A DNA stretch of 19,117 nucleotides from Baffinella frigidus (lineage: Eukaryota > Cryptophyceae > Cryptomonadales > Baffinellaceae). Positions 7,101 through 13,876 of the stretch are shown piece by piece. The DNA is taken from assembly GCA_026770585.1 (NCBI GenBank), contig MU647178.1, positions 70,349 through 89,465 on the forward strand, given 5' to 3'. Each line of letters opens with the position of its first letter. Positions within the stretch are counted from its first letter, which is position 1. The notes under the pieces were generated by a model that saw nothing but the letters and a program-made list of their open reading frames with translations, was not told where the DNA came from and made no database searches. Made by a program: the position numbers and the translations under genes.

Positions 7101-9410
7101 GCCTCCAGCGTTGACCGGGTTGCGCGCCGTGCTGACCGCGCTGACTGTGCTGACCGTGTCGCGGAGACGATTCCCCTGGAAATGCTGGTGGCAGCGGTCC
7201 AGGGTGGTGGCTTTGTGAGCGTGACCGTGCTGACCGTGTGCTGACCTGCGTGCTGACATGTTCATAGGCTAACGTCCTGAAAACCGGGTAGTTAAGCCTA
7301 CGGTATTTCCTACGGTAGGCCGTAGGGGCCTGGGGGGGGTCCTATGAATCATTAGGTCCTAGGGGCCCTACGGCCTACGGTAGGCAATACCGTAGGCCTA
7401 ACGGTAGGCAATACCGTAGGCCTTTCAGGACGTTACCCTATTAATGTGTCCCAACGGCAGACGATGGGGGTTCAGTAGGCAGAGGCTTGCAGATCGATTG
7501 GCGGTGCACGCGTCCTGGCGTACCGTGCTGACCGTGCTGACTGTGCTGACTGTGCTGGCCTGCGTGCGCACCTGGCATGTGTGCACCGGCAGTCGATGGT
7601 GCTGCAGGAGGCGTGTTGCGGCGCGCCGTGCTGACTGTGCTGACTGTGCTGACTGTGCTGACTGTGCTGACTGTGCTGACTGTGCTGACCGTGCGCCACT
7701 GAAATGTGTGCAACGGAAGACGATGGTGCTGCAGGAGGCGTGCTGACCGTACTGACTGTACTGGCCTGCGTGCGCGACTGACATGTGTGCACCGGCAGAC
7801 GATGGTGCTGCAGGAGGCGGAGGCGTGCAAGGTTGACGCGCGCCGCCGCCTCGACGGCGCCCTCCAGGTCGAGAGAGAGAGAGAGCGAGAGTGAGAGCGA
7901 GGGGGAGAGAGAGAGCGAGAGCGAGGGAGAGAGCGAGAGAGCGAGAGCGAGGGAGAGAGAGAGGGAGCGAGAGAGCGCGAGAGAGAGAGCGAGAGCGAGG
8001 GAGAGAGCGAGCGAGGGAGAGCGAGCGAGAGGGAGAGAGAGAGAGCGAGAGCGAGCGAGAGAGAGAGAGAGCGAGAGCGCGCGTGCGAGAGAGCGAGAGC
8101 GCGAAAGAGAGAGCGAGAGAGCGAGCGAGCGAGAGAGGGAGAGATGGACAGACAGAGAGCGCGCGAGAGAGACAGACAGAGGAGGAGAGAGAGGGGGGGG
8201 AGGGGGCAGAGTGTGAGAGATAGAGGTTGACGCGCGCCGTCGCCTCGACGGCGCCCGCCAGGTCTTGGATAGAGCACCCCCCCCCCCCCGTGCAAGAGAG
8301 AGAGAGAGAGAGAGAGACAGTGTGTGTGTTTGTATGTGTGATAGAGTCAGAGAGAGAGAGCGCGAGAGAGAGAGAGAGAACTCATCTTGCGCGTCCGTGA
8401 TCGTCCAGCTCTGCCTCAGTCGGGTTGAACGACTATCCCTCAAGTGGCCAGGCAGTCAAATTTGACGGCCAAGAGGTCCTAGGCAGGTCCTAGGGCCCTA
8501 CGGTAGGCCGCACGAGCCTACTGGCCACTTACGGGATACTCAAGTTGCCAACCTGCATCTGTGGTACAAATTCGTCAACTTTGCATCGGCGGGCGCGCGC
8601 GCAGGACCCTGGTAGAGATGGTGCAGGTTAATAGCGGGGCAACCTATAATTAGTTTTGTAAAGCAACTCGTTCTGGTACAAATTATAAAACAAGGTCCAT
8701 TTAAAACTAAAAAGGGCTCCAATTCCGGTGGAAACGTAAGAAACCGTAGGTGGCTGTGGAAAACCGTGAACACCCCCGGGAGAACCGTCGAAAGCCGTGG
8801 AAAACCGTGCAGGATGGCTTCACTAGCTGTCTTACTGGGGGGCGGTGCTCTAGCTCTGCCCGAGTAAAAATTTGGCTCGCCAAAAAAACACAGTCAGCGA
8901 AGAAACTCCAGTACAAACGGGTGACTAAAATGCTTTCGTGGCGAGTCCAGTTTGAGTCAGGCTGAGCTAGGCCTTTTGACGAAAGTTGACTTTCGACGTA
9001 GTATTTTCATTTCCGGTGCGGGCTCGTTCTTGAGGCTCATAGACATTGTATCACTCAACTCAAGGCTAAAGGGCCTATCTAGGACCTGTATCAAGAGTAA
9101 TAAAGAAGAAGAAGACTGTCTCTCTGAAATGGACGGGGGCTGATGAACCCTGCGTTTCCATCTGCTGGACCTGGAGGAGACTGAACGACTATTCTGAAGT
9201 TGCCAACCTGCATCTGTCGTACAAATCCGTCAACTTAACACGTGCTAAATCCGTCAACTTAATACGTGTCAAATCCGTCAACTTAACACGCACGTGGGGC
9301 CGCAGGACCTCGAGGAGCAGGTGGACATTGCGGGAGAGGAGCTCAAGGACACTCCAGAGCTGGTCGAGGCCCTCGCCCTCCTCAAGGAACACCCGCCCCC
9401 GCAGAACTAA
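4080..9410 (+). CDS. TBCA: Tubulin-folding cofactor A (TBCA), five exons, complete
   Basis: Tubulin-binding cofactor A is a small helical chaperone that captures beta-tubulin during alpha/beta dimer assembly in the cytosol. Joining 4080-4129, 4345-4399, 5827-5877, 7799-7867 and 9306-9410 gives 330 nt: 109 residues plus TAA, close to the usual family length of about 108 to 115. The junction phases are consistent (phase 2 once, then phase 0 three times). Recognisable blocks in order are FKIKHGVAKR, TLKELQSYDKEI, VEKMTAEGVEPTDIRQQ, VLQEAEACKVDARRRLDGAL and a charged C-terminal helix starting DLEEQVDIAGEEL. These line up with the plant/animal pattern KIKT..KR..KEL.SYEKE...K...M...GADPYDLKQQ..VL.ES.MMIPD...RLE.AL. 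The family motif ESRMMIPD is changed to EAEACKVD here. Introns are 215, 1427, 1921 and 1438 bp; the last three are packed with repeats. The assignment rests on remembered family pattern, not on a search. Confidence 0.86.
4345..4399 (+). CDS. TBCA: TBCA exon 2
   Basis: Preceded by the acceptor CTGCTCCCAACAG and followed by the donor GTACGC. It completes the split Arg codon (AG|G) and reads TLKELQSYDKEIAQQKDK, the first long helix of the cofactor A fold. The intron before it (215 bp) is the only TBCA intron without an obvious repeat. Confidence 0.88.
4503..4771 (-). repeat. Dispersed repeat copy, in TBCA intron 2
   Basis: Inverse-orientation, uninterrupted copy of the repeat at 1610-2029. Open frames that cross it are repeat translations. 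Confidence 0.8.
5001..5042. repeat. Perfect 18-bp hairpin
   Basis: TTATCTCAGAAAACGAGT, loop TCTAAA, ACTCGTTTTCTGAGATAA. It lies in TBCA intron 2. It may be the centre of another fold-back whose outer arms have decayed (ACCCAG and CTGGGT lie on either side). Confidence 0.85.
5236..5398. mobile_element. Fold-back MITE, family F, in TBCA intron 2
   Basis: TA then ATGCCAGCGAGG at the left; CGCTGGCGT then TA at the right. CCTACGGTAGG lies inside. Near the right end AGTCCCTCGC pairs with GCGAGGGACT over a 2-nt loop. Confidence 0.75.
5576..5754. mobile_element. Fold-back element, family M, in TBCA intron 2
   Basis: GACGCCTTCGT...AATGGCTCCAAG at the left pairs with CTTGGAGCCATT...ACGAAGGCGTC at the right. 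The interior contains the 19-bp palindrome TGGTACAAATTTTGTACCA. Confidence 0.8.
5827..5877 (+). CDS. TBCA: TBCA exon 3
   Basis: Acceptor GACGCAACACAG, then 17 codons reading VEKMTAEGVEPTDIRQQ, then a GTGCCT donor. The peptide matches the turn between helices 1 and 2 of the family (EKM...GADPYDLKQQ). The donor is not a strong consensus. The frame stays open for a further 20 or so codons, so retention is possible, but exon 4 joins in phase here. Confidence 0.86.
5935..6016 (+). repeat. GTTGAC/GTACAAAT repeat plus GGGCTCACCAA palindrome
   Basis: AAGTTGACACGCTGGGTGTG and CGGTACAAATCC are followed by a segment that is the inverse of 18017-18062 and 18817-18862 (GGGCTCACCAACTTGGTGGG). It lies in TBCA intron 3. 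Confidence 0.65.
6257..6448. mobile_element. Fold-back element, family J, copy 2, in TBCA intron 3
   Basis: Same internal order as copy 1: CCCTATTTACAGGTGGGGTT, then ATTTGTACCAGGATAA, ACACAAATGCCCACT and GCATTCTCGTGTG. The left end is more diverged. Boundaries are approximate. Confidence 0.75.
7118..7250 (+). repeat. Degenerate 9-bp minisatellite GTGCTGACC
   Basis: Several GTGCTGAC words at 7128-7160 and 7228-7252, in TBCA intron 3. The same unit dominates 7520-7690. Confidence 0.65.
7267..7438. mobile_element. Fold-back MITE, family A, complete, in TBCA intron 3
   Basis: Ends are GGCTAACGTCCTGAAAACC and, inverted, CCTTTCAGGACGTTACCC, flanked by TA on both sides (7265-7266 and 7439-7440). 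A TA target duplication with a long terminal inverted repeat resembles Tc1/mariner-derived MITEs. A 23-bp interior segment near 7379-7422 is tandemly duplicated. It has no coding capacity. Confidence 0.85.
7518..7760 (+). repeat. 9-bp minisatellite GTGCTGACT interleaved with exon-4 fragments
   Basis: Arrays of GTGCTGACT at 7526-7557 and 7628-7690 and a short one at 7740-7760 alternate with partial copies of the TBCA exon 4 acceptor and start. This gives a higher-order repeat of about 110 to 130 bp. Confidence 0.82.
7577..7613 (+). pseudogene. Partial duplicate of TBCA exon 4 (acceptor plus 5' codons)
   Basis: GTGTGCACCGGCAG, then TCGATGGTGCTGCAGGAGGC. Compared with the true exon start at 7799, one base differs. 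A second copy at 7702-7740 and weaker ones at 7455 and 6893 have the same order. Confidence 0.78.
7799..7867 (+). CDS. TBCA: TBCA exon 4
   Basis: Acceptor GTGTGCACCGGCAG, then 23 codons beginning TMVLQEAEACKV and ending DARRRLDGALQ, then a GTCGAG donor that runs directly into a GA microsatellite. It supplies helix 2. Four upstream partial copies of its acceptor and first codons lie in intron 3, and a copy of its second half lies beyond the microsatellite. This is the only copy that reads as a full exon. Confidence 0.8.
7868..8222 (+). repeat. Imperfect GA/GAGC microsatellite
   Basis: About 350 bp of almost pure purine repeat on the + strand. It produces long Arg/Glu and Ser/Leu frames, which are artefacts. 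A shorter GA tract follows at 8295-8380. Confidence 0.93.
8223..8263 (+). pseudogene. Partial duplicate of TBCA exon 4 (3' half plus donor)
   Basis: GGTTGACGCGCGCCGTCGCC then TCGACGGCGCCCGCCAGGTC. It matches 7830-7869 with two or three substitutions. It lies just past the GA microsatellite that begins at the true donor. Confidence 0.8.
8436..8536. mobile_element. Fold-back MITE, family D, copy 1, in TBCA intron 4
   Basis: TA, then TCCCTCAAGTGGCCA, and inverted TGGCCACTTACGGGA, then TA. It is 101 bp long, with GGTCCTAGG and CCTACGGTAGG inside. Confidence 0.84.
8541..8590 (+). repeat. GTTGAC/GTACAAAT dispersed repeat
   Basis: AAGTTGCCAACCTGCATCTG followed by TGGTACAAATTCGTCAACTT. The ends are inverted (AAGTTG...CAACTT). 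Sister copy at 9196. Confidence 0.7.
8600..8830. other. Intron 4 segment with GAAAACCGT direct repeats
   Basis: GGAAAACCGTG, GAGAACCGTC, GAAAGCCGTG and GGAAAACCGTG lie between 8756 and 8810. CTGGTACAAATTAT is at 8673. No other structure was recognised. Confidence 0.5.
9196..9290 (+). repeat. GTTGAC/GTACAAAT repeat with tripled right end
   Basis: The same start as 8541 is followed by three tandem AAATCCGTCAACTTAA units. It ends 15 bp before TBCA exon 5 and so forms the 3' end of intron 4. Confidence 0.7.
9306..9410 (+). CDS. TBCA: TBCA exon 5 with stop codon
   Basis: Acceptor ACGTGGGGCCGCAG, then 34 codons and TAA. It begins DLEEQVDIAGEELKDTPEL and ends LLKEHPPPQN, an acidic amphipathic helix as expected for helix 3 of cofactor A. 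The last codons CCGCAGAAC before the stop recur in degenerate tandem form downstream (9476 and 9733), so the 3' end has been duplicated. Confidence 0.8.
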   Translation, partial: DLEEQVDIAGEELKDTPELVEALALLKEHPPPQN

Positions 9411-9750
9411 GGCGGGCCTATGCGAGGCGGGGGCGGGTGGGAGCGTGGCGAGAAGAATCGAGCAGTGCCCGCCCTCCGCAGAACTGAGACCAGCTTCCGT
9501 CAAAGGGCTCTGCCGAGGCGGGCCTAGCGTAGGCTACAGGGGTACCTCGCTCATAAGAAACCGCGCCCCCCTAGGACCCTACAGTAGGGCTATGCCTAGG
9601 GCCCTATGGTGGTCCTAGGGGGTTGGCGTTTCTTATGAGCGAGGTACCCCTGTAGTCCTCGCACTGAGCGCGGCCTGTGCGGGGCGGGGGCGGGTTGGAG
9701 CGTGGCGAGAGGAATCGAGGAGTGCCCGCAGCCGCAGAACTGAGGGGGTC
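9386..9750 (+). repeat. Degenerate tandem repeats of the TBCA 3' end
   Basis: CCGCAGAACTAA at 9399, CCGCAGAACTGA at 9477 and CCGCAGAACTGA at 9734 are each near a GGCGGGGGCGGG box and GCGTGGCGAGA. A family E MITE splits the second and third units. Further weaker similarity continues to 9960. Confidence 0.72.
9537..9652. mobile_element. Fold-back MITE, family E, copy 1
   Basis: CAGGGGTACCTCGCTCATAA and its near-perfect inverse at the other end, with TA on both sides. It is inserted within the tandemly repeated 3' flank of TBCA. Confidence 0.87.
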
Positions 9751-9984
9751 GTGTGCGGGGTGTGAGGACGGGCCCTGGGACGGGCCCGCCTCGGGCGGCC
9801 AGTTTGGGGAATAAACAGCAGTGTTCAGAGCGGGGGTGGTGTGAGGACTATCCGGGGATAGGCCCGCCTCGACAGACGTTGGAGCCATTGGCTGAAGAGC
9901 ACAGGTGGGTGGATGCGTGGCGAGGTGTCGAGGAGCTCCTTCCTCCGCTGAAGTGAGGGAGCAGGGCCTGCGCGAGGGCGTGTG

Positions 9985-10038
<54 letters not shown>

Positions 10039-10118
10039 ATATATATATACACATATATATCACGCACACACACGCACACACACTCAAACACACAAACACG
10101 CACACATACACACACACT

Positions 10119-10162
<44 letters not shown>

Positions 10163-10164
10163 TA
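9985..10164. repeat. Compound microsatellite (CT)n (TA)n (CA)n
   Basis: CT from about 9985 to 10036, TA to about 10060, then CA-rich sequence to 10164. It is intergenic between the two convergent genes. Confidence 0.95.
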
Positions 10165-10245
10165 CATGTACACGAGAAAGGTGCGGTGCATTACCTCTGC
10201 CGGAGGCTACAGTTTTCAGATTGCCGCGACATCATGAACGAGGTA

Positions 10246-10362
10246 CAGGGGTACCTCGCGCATAAGAAACCGCCCCCTCCCTAGGACCACCATAGGGCCC
10301 TAGGCATAGGCCTACTGTAGGGTCCTAGGGGAAGGCAGTTTCTTATGAACGAGGTACCCCTG
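10246..10362. mobile_element. Fold-back MITE, family E, copy 2 (first of tandem trio)
   Basis: Both ends are CAGGGGTACCTCG-like and inverted, with TA at 10244-10245 and 10363-10364. The right TA is shared with the next copy. Confidence 0.87.
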
Positions 10363-10364
10363 TA

Positions 10365-10484
10365 CAGGGGTACCTCACGCATAAGAAACCGCCCCCCCCC
10401 TAGGACCTCCACAGGGCCCTAGGCATAGGCCTACTGTAGGGTCGTAGTGGGGGCGGGCGGTTTCTTATGCGTAAGGTACCCCTG
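10365..10484. mobile_element. Fold-back MITE, family E, copy 3 (middle of trio)
   Basis: Starts CAGGGGTACCTCACGC and ends with the inverse form. It shares its flanking TA with the copies on both sides, so each junction reads CCCCTGTACAGGGG. Confidence 0.87.
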
Positions 10485-10486
10485 TA

Positions 10487-10587
10487 CAGGGGTACCTTGT
10501 TCATAAGAAACTGACCGTAGGACCCTAGGAATAGGCACACTGTAGGGTCGTAGTGGGGGGCGGTTTCTTATGAGCGAGGTACCCCTG
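10487..10587. mobile_element. Fold-back MITE, family E, copy 4 (last of trio)
   Basis: Starts CAGGGGTACCTTGTTC and ends GAGCGAGGTACCCCTG. The right flank is CA instead of TA, so the outer target site has decayed. Confidence 0.83.
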
Positions 10588-10660
10588 CAGAGTGCGGCAG
10601 TTTTGTGTCGGCTGTTGGTGCTCACCTACCCTGGTTCGCTCGATCCTTCGGCAGACCAGA

Positions 10661-10692
10661 GAGAAGGGGGGGGGGAGAGAGAGAGAGGGAGG

Positions 10693-10723
<31 letters not shown>

Positions 10724-10750
10724 AGGGAGAGGGAGAGAGGGAGAGAAAGC
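10661..10750 (+). repeat. GA/GGGA microsatellite
   Basis: Purine run of GAGA and GGGAGG units between the family E trio and the family I element. Confidence 0.93.
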
Positions 10751-10798
10751 GAACAACGTTGAGACAGGACCCAGCGCGTGGGGTCCGCTTCACTTGTA

Positions 10799-10970
10799 GA
10801 GCGCTGTGCAGAGAAGATGGCCACAGGAAAATAGGAAAATGTGAAAATTGGAGCCATTTCGTCCACTTTTGAGAAATTCGTGGTACTAAATTTCTCAAAA
10901 GTTGACAAAATGGCTCCAACTTCTCGATTCTCCATTATTTCCCCGTGGCCAACTTCTCTGCACAGCGCTC
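10799..10970. mobile_element. Fold-back MITE, family I
   Basis: TA, then GAGCGCTGTGCAGAGAAG, and inverted CTTCTCTGCACAGCGCTC, then TA. The inner arms from AATTGGAGCCATTT to TGAGAAATT also pair closely with the right half, giving a hairpin over almost the whole element. Confidence 0.88.
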
Positions 10971-11085
10971 TAGTGACGAAGCCTCTTCACTTGACCGAAA
11001 CGAAACCGCCCCGATCGCCCTTCGCCGTCAAAGTGATCACACACTTCACTACATTTACACACATTCCACGCGCACCCACAAGCTA

Positions 11086-11301
11086 CAGGGGTACATCGCT
11101 CATAAGAAGCCCCCCCCCCTGAGGACTCTACAGTAGGCTCATCTATGTCCTTACGGTGGTCCTGGGGGGGGGCGCGGCTCCTTATCCCTGAAGTGACCAG
11201 TAGGCTCATACGCCCTACCGTAGGGCCCTAGGACCTGCCTAGGGCTTCCACGGGCGATTATTCGCCCGTTGGTCACTTAAGGGATACGCGAGGTAACCCT
11301 G
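11086..11301. mobile_element. Fold-back MITE, family E, copy 5, interrupted by family D copy 2
   Basis: CAGGGGTACATCGCTC at the left and GCGAGGTAACCCTG at the right, flanked by TA. The right end lies next to the mfd stop codon. Confidence 0.84.
11185..11284. mobile_element. Fold-back MITE, family D, copy 2, nested in a family E element
   Basis: TA, then TCCCTGAAGTGACCA, and inverted TGGTCACTTAAGGGA, then TA. The surrounding family E element is continuous if this 100 bp and one TA are removed, which shows a later insertion. Confidence 0.86.
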
Positions 11302-11307
11302 TAGCCA

Positions 11308-11379
11308 TCACTTATCTGCTGCTTCGCGAAGGCTGATTGATCGCGTCTCCCGCATTTCGTTCATGGTTTCTCGCAGCAT
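11308..11379 (-). CDS. mfd: mfd last visible exon, ending in TGA
   Basis: Acceptor CTGCGACGCGCAG, then [23 protein letters not shown] and TGA. The MLRET start completes LYIQ|ML. The rest is not conserved with the family as I know it. Alternatively the exon ends at GATAA with a GTGATG donor at 11311, and more exons follow; I saw none in 9411-11300. A fold-back element's flanking TA lies 5 bp past the stop. Confidence 0.75.
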   Translation of the reverse strand: MLRETMNEMRETRSISLREAADK

Positions 11380-12269
11380 CTGCGCGTCGCAGGTTTGGGG
11401 TTAGGGGTTAGTGTTTAGGGTTCAGGTTTAGGGTTGAGGTTTAGGACCTGCAATGGCGCGTGGCAGCGGCAATCGCCACGCGCCGCAACCCTAAACCCTA
11501 GACCCTAACACAGGGTTGTAGTTGCAAACCCCTAGCTCTCTCTGGTTGTTCAAGGGCGTCGCATTTACTTGACACGGGACTCTTTCTGAACGCGCGCGAC
11601 ACAGCTCGCACGTGCATGTTCCGAGAAGCTGGGGGTTGAGGGTGTGTAGGGTTGAGGGTTGAGGGTTGAGGGTTTGTAAGGTTGAGGTGGAGGGTTGAGG
11701 GGTTTTAGGGTTTCCGAGAATCTCACACCAAGAAGCTCACACGAGCGAGCAATATCGGGAGAGGAGTGGCACGCAAGGGAGGGGGGGGGTATGGCGGGAG
11801 TGTTTCCATCAATAAAGGTATTTCCCACTCAAAAGGCTACGATGGACGTAACTCCCCGGGTATCCGGGGCGGGGGGGTACGTGAATATTCCCGGTACACC
11901 ACGCCAGGTCACAAGTCGGAATTTCAGGATACAAGTCTTTTTTAAAAAATGTAGCCGGATCCGGAAATTTTGTGTTCGGATTGGACGTGGAAAGGACGAG
12001 GAGTTGCGTGTCGATAGGTGGCTACGTACCATTTAGTACCTCGAAACGAACCGTTGCGTCCTGAAATTCCAAGTAATGACCTGCCGTGGCTCCGAAGAAA
12101 ATGATCCTAAATTTAGAATTCGGCGTTCCCGGTAGCGTTCTGAGCGGGGGGGCGTCGAACCTGAATGTACAGCTCTGTGCCAACTCCGTTGGCAGCGCCG
12201 CTCTGCGGAAGGGGGAGGGGCGGTCAGCATCACGCAGCCCACGCTCCACTGAACGCTAGTGAAGCAACC

Positions 12270-12322
<53 letters not shown>

Positions 12323-12332
12323 CGCGCGTGTG

Positions 12333-12366
<34 letters not shown>

Positions 12367-12996
12367 AGCGAAAGATAGCGAGAGAGAGAGCCCATCCCCG
12401 CAGGACTGGCGTGATCGCTGCCACGCGACAAACGGGAGTGCTCTAGGGTGAAGGGCGTGCGGTTTCTGGACTGGGAACCAGGAAGCAGGGGTTGGAGTCG
12501 CGCCTGGTCGGCGCCGAGAAGACTGCCGGCGCCGCGGATCTCTAGGTCCCGCTGCGCGACCCCGAACCCCGCCCCCAGCCCTGCAGTGGAGGGTTTAGGG
12601 TTTAGGGTTTGGCGCCCGTCCTCCACCCCTGTTTCGGGCTTAGATGCCAGACACCCTTGGTTCATACCGATGCATGAGACTGAGATCGTGAGTGACGAGG
12701 TTCCGACCGTTTTGAATAGGTGCGTGCCACACAGCGGGTTACGAAGGGATTTTCGGCCCGTATCGGGCCGAGTTTCCGTTACCTTATCCGTAGGAACCCC
12801 CCTATGCCCCTACGGGTTGCCTACTGTAGGGTCCTAGGTCTTATCGCTTAGGGCCCGTCCCCCGCCCCTGTTTCGGGCTTAGGTGCCAGACACCCTTGGT
12901 TCTTCCCAACACGCCCGCCACGCATTTCCCCCGCGCCGTGCCATTTCCCCCGCGCCGTGCCAACATATCATAATGTTTTTTTTTATATATATATAT

Positions 12997-13027
<31 letters not shown>

Positions 13028-13030
13028 TAG

Positions 13031-13087
<57 letters not shown>

Positions 13088-13108
13088 TAGATAGATATAG
13101 ATAGATAA

Positions 13109-13143
<35 letters not shown>

Positions 13144-13174
13144 TAGATAGATATAGTTATAGATAGATATAGTT

Positions 13175-13205
<31 letters not shown>

Positions 13206-13830
13206 TAGATATAGATATATGGGAGGACAAAAGGGGCTGAGACCGGAGAAAAGCTTGATGGCGTCCAGGCGCTCCTGCGACTCGGCACTCAGCTGCTTGC
13301 CTGCCACGCCAGATTGGATGCGGGTGTTAATTTTTTGTAAACACCACAGGTGGTGTTTGTTAACTTTTGAAAACCACTGCCTTGAGGGGAAATTGACTTT
13401 TGACGACACCCTTCAAGAATCTGGCGTGGTGCCGCACGAGGGAGACAGTACGCGTGACTTCGGAGTGCAACCAACGTGGCCAGTGGGATGGCCAGTCGGT
13501 AGAGCCAAGCTGTGCTCCTGCACAGTCAAACAAGGCCTCCTCGGGAGGGTGTCATTGTGGCGAGTCGGCGTGCAGGGAGGCGGCACCCCTGAACCCTGAA
13601 CCCAGAACCCAGAACCCGGAACCCGGAACCCTGAACCCTGAACCCTGAACCCTGAAGGCTGAAGGCTGAAGGCTGAACCCTGAAGGCTGAAGGCTGAAGG
13701 CTGAACCCTGAAGGCTGCGTGCTCTCGGCGACACGTGTGCTGCTGGGAAAACGTCCGACATTCGCAGGAGGGCAGATCGGTCGAAAGGCGCCTTCTGGTG
13801 TGAGCCAAGGCCAGAGAGAGAGAGCGACAG

Positions 13831-13876
<46 letters not shown>

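Noticed and set aside
7441-8443. Ser/Leu/Arg-rich frames of about 280-320 codons on the minus strand and Arg/Glu-rich frames on the plus strand
   Set aside because: They translate the GA microsatellite and 9-bp arrays, and the region lies in TBCA introns 3 and 4.
9810-9815. AATAAA poly(A) signal for TBCA
   Set aside because: It is 400 bp past the stop, beyond a MITE, and many algae do not use AATAAA. Position alone does not support it.
12033-12665. A single 210-codon minus-strand gene containing DLEIRGAG
   Set aside because: Only the part 12580-12504 matches Mfd. The rest is a (GT)n microsatellite read as HTHTHT, and the next Mfd block ([14 protein letters not shown]) joins by splicing.
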